Source of the DNA: Pontibacter liquoris
Lineage (GTDB): Bacteria > Bacteroidota > Bacteroidia > Cytophagales > Hymenobacteraceae
Assembly (NCBI RefSeq): GCF_022758235.1
Contig: NZ_JALEBG010000001.1
Coordinates: forward strand, 806,001 to 870,000
Reading direction: 5' to 3'
DNA length: 64,000 nt
How positions within the stretch are numbered: the stretch's first letter is position 1; each line of letters opens with the position of its first letter. The notes under the pieces were generated by a model. The model worked only from the letters and a program-made list of their open reading frames with translations. It was not told the DNA's origin and ran no database searches. Positions 8,904-16,436 of this stretch are shown here, piece by piece. The translations under genes and the position numbers were made by a program.

Positions 8904-10127
8904 TTAATCCAGGGCGTCTATCACTTTGCGGTATTCATAGTCAGAGCTGATCGTCCGGGCCGTTTTTTTATAATCGTCGCGCAGGGCGGTGGCATTTGCC
9001 GGGATTTTGGCCGCTATGGTACGCAGCAATTTGCCTTTCTCATAATCCGAACTGATGCGGCTGACCACCGGCAGCAGCTCCTGGTATTGCGCCGGCGTAA
9101 AGTTATACTTGTTCAGGAGGCTTTGCAGCGATTTGCCCTTCTCATAGTCACTGGCAAAGTGGTCGATCACTGCAAAGGTGCTTTTATACTTGTCGGGGTT
9201 GAAATGGCCGTCGTTTACCCATTGCTGCAGCAGTTTGCTCTTTTCGTAATCAGACGACATGCTGCCAATAGCCGCCAGTACGTTATCCGTGGCCTCTTTG
9301 TGCAGGGTAGGTTGTTGCAGCAGGTAGGCCAGCGCTTTGCCTTTTTCATAATCGGACCCAAGGCTGCCTGCCGCCTGCAGGTATGCCGTGGTCACGCTTC
9401 CATCTTTCAGGAAAGAGGCCGGCACCTTGCCGAGAAGCTTGCCAAGCTCATAATCAGAATCCGTAAAGCTACCGGCACGTTGTAGGGCAAGCCGCATATC
9501 GGCCGGCTTCAGGCCAGGCTGCTCTAAAAGGTAATTCAGCATTCGGAGCTTTCCGGACCCATTTTCTACCTTTTCGGCTTCGGCCAATACGCCCTTGGTG
9601 CCTTGTTTCTGGTAAATAGCCTTTACACGTGCCTCCAGGCCAATGCCAGTGGTGGCCATCAGGCCGGGCATTACTTGCTGCAACCATTGGCGCCCGGCGG
9701 GTTCGTAACTAACAGCTTTGCCGTTCTCAAAGTAGGAGCGGGTCAGCTTACCCTGGGCATCGCTTTTTATCTCCAGCCGTTTTGTTTGATCATTAACAGT
9801 GGTGACATACTCCAGGTATCCTTTCGGCGAGATACTTTTGATGTCCTGGAAGTCGTCGGTGAGCGTGATATTCCCTTTGTAGGTAAGCTTTTCCTGGCGG
9901 TTGTCGTCGGAGTTGATGTAGACGAAATTCCCTTTTCCGCTCTCGCCGGTGTTGATCACCACGTGGTTGGTTTTTCTTTTGGTGGTATCCTGCGGCAGGT
10001 CTGTTGCCAGAAACAGCCTGCTGAAGGAAGAAGCAAACGTTGCCGGCGTGATGGGCTCACTGTAGAGGCTTAAGCTGCCTGAAAAAACAGCAACTGCTAA
10101 AATCGTGGTGGAGAAGAGGCTTTTCAT
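8904..10127 (-). CDS. Secreted protein with 34-residue SDYE tandem repeats
   Basis: A 407-residue protein starting at MKSLFSTTILAVAVFSG, a good signal peptide; an upstream in-frame ATG at 10184 would bury this signal and is not used. The N-terminal part (to about residue 120) looks beta-rich. The C-terminal half holds repeats beginning SDYE at about residues 224, 258, 292, 326, 360 and 395. The period is 34 residues (35 once), with consensus SDYEKGKLL followed by a second amphipathic helix. This suggests an alpha-solenoid of helical pairs. I recall similar SDYE repeats in proteins linked to M56 (BlaR1-like) peptidases, but not a named function. It lies between an M61 peptidase and FtsX-type permeases, so a periplasmic scaffold role is plausible inference. 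Confidence 0.8.
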   Translation of the reverse strand: MKSLFSTTILAVAVFSGSLSLYSEPITPATFASSFSRLFLATDLPQDTTKRKTNHVVINTGESGKGNFVYINSDDNRQEKLTYKGNITLTDDFQDIKSISPKGYLEYVTTVNDQTKRLEIKSDAQGKLTRSYFENGKAVSYEPAGRQWLQQVMPGLMATTGIGLEARVKAIYQKQGTKGVLAEAEKVENGSGKLRMLNYLLEQPGLKPADMRLALQRAGSFTDSDYELGKLLGKVPASFLKDGSVTTAYLQAAGSLGSDYEKGKALAYLLQQPTLHKEATDNVLAAIGSMSSDYEKSKLLQQWVNDGHFNPDKYKSTFAVIDHFASDYEKGKSLQSLLNKYNFTPAQYQELLPVVSRISSDYEKGKLLRTIAAKIPANATALRDDYKKTARTISSDYEYRKVIDALD

Positions 10128-10164
10128 AGTTTTAAATTTCTTGGTAACGTCTGCGGAAAGGAAG

Positions 10165-10199
10165 CTTCGGCAGGGCAGCTGCAACTACCCTTGCCGAAG
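10165..10199. other. Inverted repeat between permease and SDYE gene
   Basis: CTTCGGCAGGG pairs with CCCTTGCCGAAG with one bulged base across a 12-base loop. On the transcribed (minus) strand no clean U-run follows, so an mRNA-processing or attenuating hairpin is as likely as a terminator. Confidence 0.45.
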
Positions 10200-10239
10200 T
10201 TTCACCTTAACACAAACAACTAACACTAACATAAATATT

Positions 10240-12633
10240 TTACTCGGTTCGCAGAGCCAGCACCGGGTCGGTCATGGCGGCGCGCGTAGCTTTGTAGCTC
10301 ACGGTAAGGATAGCCAGCGCCAGGGCCGCCAGCCCGGAAAGTATAAAGATCCAAGCACTGATCTGGGTTCGGTAAGCAAAGTCCTGTAGCCATTTGTCCA
10401 TCCCATACCAGGCAATAGGGCAGGCCAGCAGAATGGCGACCAGCACCAGCAATGCAAAGTCTTTGGTCAGCAGCAGCACAATTCCCGCCACCGAGCTGCC
10501 CATCACCTTGCGGATGCCGATCTCTTTGGTGCGCTGCTCGGCCATAAAAGAAGCCAGGCCAAACAAGCCCATGCAGGCAATCAGGATAGTCAGGCCGGCA
10601 AAGTAGCCGAAGATAGTCAGCATCTTTTCCTCGGCACGGTACTGTTGGTTAAAGCTTTGGTCCAGGAAAGTATACTCCATGGGTTGATTGGGTGCCAGCT
10701 GCTGCCATGTTTGTTCAATGTCCGCTATTGTCTCGCTGAAATGGCCGGGAGTGATCCGGGCCAAAAGTGAACCGCTGTTTTTAGGCGCCAGCAGCACGAC
10801 CAGCGGCTCTATCCGGCTGTGCAGCGATTTATAGTTGAAGTCCTGCACTACGCCAATCACGCGGCCGGAGGTGGTGTCGCTTCCGCCTATCCGCCTGCCG
10901 ATCGGTCCATCGGCCCAGCCGAGGGCTTTGGCTGCCGCCTCGTTGATGATATAGCCATTGTCCGGATCGGTAGCCATGTCTTTCGAAAAATTGCGGCCTT
11001 TTGTAACCGGGATGTCCATCAGGTCAAAATAGTCATAGTCTACCCAGATGGTATTCATGGTTTTCTCGGTCATTTTGCCGTCACGCTCTACATTAAAGAC
11101 GATCACGCTGGTTTCTTCGCCCGGAATCATACCTGTGGTAGCTACTTTGGTGATGTTGGGGTTGCGGAGCAATCCGGCTTCGATCAGGGGTATTTTATTC
11201 ACCAGGGTCGAGTCGCCGCTCGGGATATCGATCACCAGCACCTGCGCTTTGGTAAAGCCGAGGTCTTTGTTTTTGAGGTAATGCATCTGGCTATAGACCA
11301 CCACCGTGCCGATGATGAGCACCAGCGAGATGGTAAACTGCAGCACGACCAGCCCCTTGCGCAGCAGCGCGCCGCCACCTCCGGGTATTTTGTCCGACTT
11401 CAGTATATCTGCCGGCCGGAAGTGCGACAGCACCAGGGCCGGGTAACTGCCTGCCACCAGGCCGATGAACACGCCGATGGCGAGGATCACCAACAGCAGC
11501 ATCGGGTTTGTGAAGTAAGTAGCGGGGATCTGCTTTTCGGTTAGGGTATTAAAAGTAGGCAGGAGCAACTCCACAAACACCAGCGCAACTACCAGAGCCA
11601 GCAGCGTCAGCAGCACCGATTCGCTCAGGAACTGGGCGATGAGCTGTGGCCGGCTGGCGCCTACCACTTTGCGCAAGCCTACTTCCCGGGCGCGTTTTAC
11701 CGAGCGGGCCGTGGCCAGGTTCATGTAATTGATCGAGGCAATGAGCAGGATAAAAATACCGACAAAAGAGAAGATGTAGATGTAGGATCTGTTGCCTACC
11801 GGGAAAGCTTCCCAAAGGTAATCGGAGTTTAAGTGGATGTAGGTGAGGGGCTGCAGGTAGAGTTCCACGCGCTCTTTGGTTTCGCCGCGGGCCGGTGCGA
11901 CACGGCGCTTCACAAAGTCGGGCAGTTTTGCCTGCAGGGCGTCAGCCATACCAGGCTGGCGCAGCAGAACATAAGTATAACTGTTGGTGCCAAACCAGTT
12001 TGACTTGAACTGCTCCCGCAGGTCTGCCGGTAGCGAGCTCATGGAGACCAGTACATTCGGCTTCATATGAGCAGCATCTACAGCCTTAAAAATACCGGTT
12101 ACTTTATAAGTGTCGCTGCCGATCCGGATGGTGCTGAACATGGCGTTGAGCGGATCGGCGAAAAATTTACCAGCTACCTCTTTGGAGAGCACGATGCTGT
12201 TGGGTTCCAGCAAAGCCGTTTTAGGGTTGCCCTCCAGCAGCTTATAGTCGAAGAGGTCGAAGTAGTTGCTGTCTGCAAAAAAGGTATTATCGATAGTGAT
12301 GGCTTTCTCATGCTGGCGCAGCACCCGCTTGCGCCAGGGAATCATGCGGATAGCAGCCTCAATTTCGGGGTAATCTGCTGCCAGGTTCGGGGCCAGGGCG
12401 GCATGGGTCACAGACGCTTTTTCCACTTCTCCTTCCACCACCAGGTTGTTTACCACGCGGTAGATCCGGTCGTGTTTGGTAAAGGCTTTGTCGTAGCTGA
12501 GTTCGTGCTGCAGGTACATAAAAATAAGCAGGCAGGAGGCCACACCCATCGCCAGACCGAACACGTTGATCGCCGTGTATACTTTATTGCGCGTCAGGTT
12601 GCGCCAGGTCGATTTTAAATAGTGCTGTACCAT
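10240..12633 (-). CDS. ABC transporter permease, MacB/FtsX type (paralogue 3)
   Basis: A 797-residue inner-membrane permease with two FtsX units. It starts MVQHYLKSTWRNLTRNKVYT, then TM1 (AINVFGLAMGVASCLLIFMY), a large extracytoplasmic MacB-PCD domain (about residues 45-270), three TMs with the NYMNLATARSVKRAREVGLRK coupling motif, then a second extracytoplasmic domain and the repeated FtsX block (FGLASFMAEQRTKEIGIRKV). Such permeases do not pump through the membrane; they use ATP hydrolysis to drive movements in the periplasm. It is the last of three paralogues, set apart from the other two by a DUF4097 gene and a 479-base spacer, and has no ATPase of its own. Confidence 0.93.
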   Translation of the reverse strand: MVQHYLKSTWRNLTRNKVYTAINVFGLAMGVASCLLIFMYLQHELSYDKAFTKHDRIYRVVNNLVVEGEVEKASVTHAALAPNLAADYPEIEAAIRMIPWRKRVLRQHEKAITIDNTFFADSNYFDLFDYKLLEGNPKTALLEPNSIVLSKEVAGKFFADPLNAMFSTIRIGSDTYKVTGIFKAVDAAHMKPNVLVSMSSLPADLREQFKSNWFGTNSYTYVLLRQPGMADALQAKLPDFVKRRVAPARGETKERVELYLQPLTYIHLNSDYLWEAFPVGNRSYIYIFSFVGIFILLIASINYMNLATARSVKRAREVGLRKVVGASRPQLIAQFLSESVLLTLLALVVALVFVELLLPTFNTLTEKQIPATYFTNPMLLLVILAIGVFIGLVAGSYPALVLSHFRPADILKSDKIPGGGGALLRKGLVVLQFTISLVLIIGTVVVYSQMHYLKNKDLGFTKAQVLVIDIPSGDSTLVNKIPLIEAGLLRNPNITKVATTGMIPGEETSVIVFNVERDGKMTEKTMNTIWVDYDYFDLMDIPVTKGRNFSKDMATDPDNGYIINEAAAKALGWADGPIGRRIGGSDTTSGRVIGVVQDFNYKSLHSRIEPLVVLLAPKNSGSLLARITPGHFSETIADIEQTWQQLAPNQPMEYTFLDQSFNQQYRAEEKMLTIFGYFAGLTILIACMGLFGLASFMAEQRTKEIGIRKVMGSSVAGIVLLLTKDFALLVLVAILLACPIAWYGMDKWLQDFAYRTQISAWIFILSGLAALALAILTVSYKATRAAMTDPVLALRTE

Positions 12634-13112
12634 AATTTCCTGCTATAGATTGTTGTAAAGCTTCTTCAGATTCAGTTTGTCCGCTTGCCTAAACCGGCGT
12701 AGTTCCAATTCATCCACGACTTCATTCCCTGCCATCTCACCCTTCCTTTTCGAAGGCTTCTACCCCCCAGGAGGGGAGTCTGTTGTTACTTTAGCTTAGG
12801 TATAAGTAGTATAGTTTTAGTTTAATTAGCTTACTCACAAGATCCTTTAAGGATGACAAGAGGTGGGACTCAAGAGGTCAGCATTATGTCTTTATACTTT
12901 CTACTTAGAGGCTACGAAGCGAATACTTTAACCAGGTGCACCATTTGACGATTCGATGTTTGAGCGTTCAGCGAGTTTCGAATTGTCTTGATTCTTTTGC
13001 TTACTTTTCTCATCAAGGAGAAAAGGAAGGCCCCGCCGGCGAGGCGAAAAGCTGGCGAAACGCTGTCCAGGTGAAGAGACGGAACACGCGCTAAGCGCAT
13101 TCCGTTGGATTT
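12634..13112. other. Repeat-bearing spacer inside the export gene block
   Basis: 479 bases without a gene. It holds the right-end relative of the MITE-like element (12836-12858: CACAAG, then TCCTTTAAGGATGACA). It also has an imperfect hairpin at 13000-13029 (CTTACTTTTCTC with GAGAAAAGGAAG, one mismatch) followed by a GC-rich stretch (CCCCGCCGGCGAGGCG). It looks like a collection site of dispersed intergenic repeats that splits the operon-like series. Confidence 0.55.
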
Positions 13113-13856
13113 CTACTCCTCTTTCACATTTATACTTCCCAACCCACCGGAAACCGTAATGGTAAGGGTGTTTTTGCTTTTGCCAAGCGCCGCGTTTGTA
13201 AAGTAGTCGCCGTTCTTTTTCAGGTTACCCAGGCTTCTGTCGCCAAGGCCCGACGTTTTTAGTTTCACGCCCGTGTTCTTTGGCAGCTTCAGGTTTACTT
13301 CGCCAATGCCGCCGGCAATCTCGATGGTCGCATCGTGGTCCCAGTTACCGGTCAGGTCCAGGTTTACTTCGCCAACACCCGCGCTTATACTTACATTGCG
13401 GGCACTGCTTCCCTTCAGGTTTACAGTCAGACCTACCGCTCCGGCTTCGATCGTCAGTTTCCGAAGCTGGCTGTTGCTCAGGTCCAGCTTGGTATCGCCG
13501 GCCCCCATTTTCAGGTATAAATCAAGTGGCGTGGTTTTGCTGATGTTAATGTTCCATTTATTTTCTCCGTTGTTGTCACCGCTACTCTTAAAGTCTTGTT
13601 GCTTAAAGGTCAGGTCTGTCACCCCGTTGCTGGTGTTCACATGCAGGCTGGGTTTCCAGTCAGCTTTGGCATACAGTACCTCGGTGTCGATCAGGTTGCT
13701 GCTTCCGTTGCGCAGGCGCAGCTCACCGGCCGGTATTTCCAGGTGGATGGTGCCTTTTTTGATGTTGCCCGTCGAAACGGTTTTGGTATACTTTTGCTGG
13801 GCCAGCAGCAGGTGCATGGGCAGCAGGAAACAAAGCGTGATCAACAGGTTCTTCAT
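13113..13856 (-). CDS. Secreted DUF4097/toast-rack-type beta-helix protein
   Basis: A 247-residue protein starting MKNLLITLCFLLPMHLLLAQ (a clear signal peptide); an ATG two codons earlier (13862) is an equal alternative. The mature part is made of short repeated beta segments such as IEIAGGIGEVNLKLPKNTG and VSISAGVGEVNLDLTG, with GAGDTKLDLSNS before them. This is the right-handed beta pattern of DUF4097/LiaF-type 'toast-rack' domains. Such domains are often found with envelope-stress and antimicrobial-peptide response systems in bacteria. Its position between two FtsX-type permease genes supports an envelope role in the same system. An open frame extends upstream to 14108 but overlaps the permease gene and lacks support. 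Confidence 0.8.
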   Translation of the reverse strand: MKNLLITLCFLLPMHLLLAQQKYTKTVSTGNIKKGTIHLEIPAGELRLRNGSSNLIDTEVLYAKADWKPSLHVNTSNGVTDLTFKQQDFKSSGDNNGENKWNINISKTTPLDLYLKMGAGDTKLDLSNSQLRKLTIEAGAVGLTVNLKGSSARNVSISAGVGEVNLDLTGNWDHDATIEIAGGIGEVNLKLPKNTGVKLKTSGLGDRSLGNLKKNGDYFTNAALGKSKNTLTITVSGGLGSINVKEE

Positions 13857-13954
13857 AATCATATTTTTTAGGAGGTGTAACAGGTTGGAAGAAGCTTTCC
13901 GGAAACCGCCGGCCATACTTGCTTGTGGGTCGCCGGTTTCCGGAATAGCCATTA

Positions 13955-16363
13955 TTATTGGGTGCGAATGGCTTTCACCGGGTCGGCCAGGGCTGCTTTC
14001 ATCGCCTGGAAAGAAACCGTCGCCAGCGCAATCACCATGGCCGATAGGCCTGCTACAGCAAAGATCCACCAGCTGAGTGGTACGCGGTAGGCAAAGTCCT
14101 GCAGCCACCTGCTCATGCCAAACCAGGCCACCGGGCTAGCCAGCACGATGGCCACCAGCACCAGCACGGCGAAATCCTTGGAGAGCAGCACCACGATGCT
14201 GCCGGTAGAGGAGCCCAGCACCTTGCGGATGCCGATCTCTTTGGTGCGCTGCTCGGCTGTGAAAGAGGCCAGGCCAAACAGGCCCAGGCAGGCGATCAGG
14301 ATGGTGAGCCCGGCAAAGTAGCCGAACACGGTCAGCATTTTTTCCTCGGCACGGTACTGGCGGTCAAAAAACTCATCCATGAAAAAGTACTCCATGGGGT
14401 GTTTGGTGTCAAAGGCACGCCATTGGTTTTCTATAAATTTTATGGTAGCGTCCTGGTCTTTTGGTGCAATGCGCGCCAACAAATAACCCGGCGATGCTGG
14501 ACGCAACTCAATAGCCAGAGGTTTTACTGCTGAATGCAAGGACTGGACATGGAAGTCTTTTACCACGCCAATTATCCGGGCATGATTACCCGTAAGCGTT
14601 GTATCGCCTGTATTTACTTTTTTGCCGACAGGATCATTCCAGCCCAGCCATTTTGCTGCGGCTTCATTTATGATGATGCCCGCGTGCTCATCTGTTTTCA
14701 TGTCTTTGGAGAAGTTTCGGCCCTCCTTCAAATCAATGCCCATCAAGGGTATAAAATCATAGTCTACCGCTATAATGTCAATCGCCTTCTCCACCATTCT
14801 CCCATTCTGCTCTACCAGCATAATGGTGCGGCTCAACGATTCGGAAGGGATGCTGTAGGAGTTTGATATTTGCAGCACGTTGGGGTTCTGCAGCAGCCGT
14901 TGCTTAATTAGGGGCAGGCGCTGCACCAGCGTAGAATCACCGTTGGGGACATCAACAACCAAGATCTGTTCTTTTCGAAAGCCCAGGTCTGCGTTTTTAA
15001 GGAAGCGCATCTGTGCAAACACCACGAAGGTGCCAATGATCATGATGAGCGAGATGGTGAACTGCAAAACCACCAGCGCTTTGCGTAAGGCTGCGCTGCC
15101 ACCGCGGGGCATTTTATCCGATTTAAGGACATCGGCCGGTTTAAAGCGCGACAAAAAGAAAGCAGGATAACTGCCGGCCACAATGCCTACCAAAACTACG
15201 ATCGCAATTAAAAGGAGCATAAACTCCCACTGAAAGAAAAGGCCGTGGCTGAAGTTTTTGCCCGTAAGCGCGTTAAAGCTTGGAATAAACACCTCTACCA
15301 GCGCCAGCGCCAGCAATACAGCCAGCAGCGTAAGAAGCAAGGACTCGCCCAGGAACTGGCTGACCAACTGAGAGCGGTCTGCCCCGACCACTTTGCGCAA
15401 ACCCACCTCTTTGGCGCGTTTGGAAGAACGGGCTGTTGCCAGGTTCATATAATTTATACTGGCTATCAGCAGCAGGAAGATGGCAACAACACTAAATATA
15501 TAGATATACGCCATACTGCCGGCAGGTGAAAGCGCATAGGGGTCGCGGTTGTCGAAATGAATATCTTTTAGCGGCTGCACCAGTAATTTCATCTCAGCAT
15601 TTAGCTTGTTTTCTTTTATCCAGGGGTTTATCAACTTGGCAGTCAGCTCATCTAACTGCTGTTGGAGAGCAGCGGGCTGCGTTGCTTCATTGAGCAGCAC
15701 ATAGGTGTAGTTGCTTAAGTTAAACCACTGGTTTTTTCTATCTTCTGCTGTAGAACCTTCTAAAAAGGATGCGTTAGAGATCACGCCTGAAGCATCGATG
15801 TGCGAATGTTTTTCATTGCGGTATACACCCGTTACGGTATAGGAGTCGCGGCTAAACTTGAGCAGCTTACCCATTGCCTGCGCCGCGCCACCAAAATATT
15901 TGTTTGCAAGCTCTTCGGTGAGTACAATCGTACGGGGTGCATCCAGGGCCGTAGCAGGGTTGCCGGCCAGAAACTTATAATCAAACACGCTAAAGAAAGC
16001 ACTGTCACCAGCAAGCAACTTGTCTTCACTAAAGCTCTGGTTATTGTACCAGATCGTTTGCTTGTCCAGCTGAAAGCACTGCGTTACGGTTTCTATGCCG
16101 GTAAATTTTCGCGCTTCGTCCAGAAGCGGAGGGGGCGTAACGCCAAAATAATCCTGCTGCCCCTCAAACTTTACTTCTCCAACCACCCGAATAATGCGGT
16201 CTGCCTTACTGAATTGCGTGTCGTAGCTAAGTTCATCCTGTATGTAGAGGAAAATAAGTATGCAGGAGGCCACCCCGATGGCCAGGCCGGCAATGTTGAT
16301 GGCCGAATATACTTTGTTTCGGACCATGTTGCGGAATGCAATTTTGAAGTAGTTCTGGAGCAT
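13955..16363 (-). CDS. ABC transporter permease, MacB/FtsX type (paralogue 2)
   Basis: 802 residues with the same architecture as its two neighbours: MLQNYFKIAFRNMVRNKVYS, TM1, a MacB-PCD domain, an FtsX block with NYMNLATARSSKRAKEVGLRK, a second periplasmic domain, and the final FtsX block (FGLASFTAEQRTKEIGIRKV). It is closest to the 10240-12633 protein: the two share DILKSDK/DVLKSDK, LVVLQFTISL and YRAEEKMLTVFGYFAGLTILIA-type segments. That points to a tandem duplication later split by the DUF4097 gene. It must borrow the single ATPase encoded upstream, or another one elsewhere. Confidence 0.93.
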   Translation of the reverse strand: MLQNYFKIAFRNMVRNKVYSAINIAGLAIGVASCILIFLYIQDELSYDTQFSKADRIIRVVGEVKFEGQQDYFGVTPPPLLDEARKFTGIETVTQCFQLDKQTIWYNNQSFSEDKLLAGDSAFFSVFDYKFLAGNPATALDAPRTIVLTEELANKYFGGAAQAMGKLLKFSRDSYTVTGVYRNEKHSHIDASGVISNASFLEGSTAEDRKNQWFNLSNYTYVLLNEATQPAALQQQLDELTAKLINPWIKENKLNAEMKLLVQPLKDIHFDNRDPYALSPAGSMAYIYIFSVVAIFLLLIASINYMNLATARSSKRAKEVGLRKVVGADRSQLVSQFLGESLLLTLLAVLLALALVEVFIPSFNALTGKNFSHGLFFQWEFMLLLIAIVVLVGIVAGSYPAFFLSRFKPADVLKSDKMPRGGSAALRKALVVLQFTISLIMIIGTFVVFAQMRFLKNADLGFRKEQILVVDVPNGDSTLVQRLPLIKQRLLQNPNVLQISNSYSIPSESLSRTIMLVEQNGRMVEKAIDIIAVDYDFIPLMGIDLKEGRNFSKDMKTDEHAGIIINEAAAKWLGWNDPVGKKVNTGDTTLTGNHARIIGVVKDFHVQSLHSAVKPLAIELRPASPGYLLARIAPKDQDATIKFIENQWRAFDTKHPMEYFFMDEFFDRQYRAEEKMLTVFGYFAGLTILIACLGLFGLASFTAEQRTKEIGIRKVLGSSTGSIVVLLSKDFAVLVLVAIVLASPVAWFGMSRWLQDFAYRVPLSWWIFAVAGLSAMVIALATVSFQAMKAALADPVKAIRTQ

Positions 16364-16378
16364 TTCAGTAGTGTTAAA

Positions 16379-16398
16379 GCCGGCACCGAAGTGCCGGC
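16379..16398. other. Stable hairpin with UUCG loop between permease genes
   Basis: A perfect 8-bp stem (GCCGGCAC/GTGCCGGC) closes on a TTCG loop when read on the transcribed minus strand, giving the unusually stable C(UUCG)G tetraloop. No U-run follows on that strand, so processing, mRNA stabilisation or partial attenuation between the two permease genes is likelier than termination. Confidence 0.6.
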
Positions 16399-16436
16399 AG
16401 TTTTATTTTTAGCGTATTTCGTAGCGTAGTATAAAT

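Noticed and set aside
12912..13100. 62-codon open frame in the spacer inside the export block
   Set aside because: It covers dispersed-repeat sequence and has no gene-like codon use.
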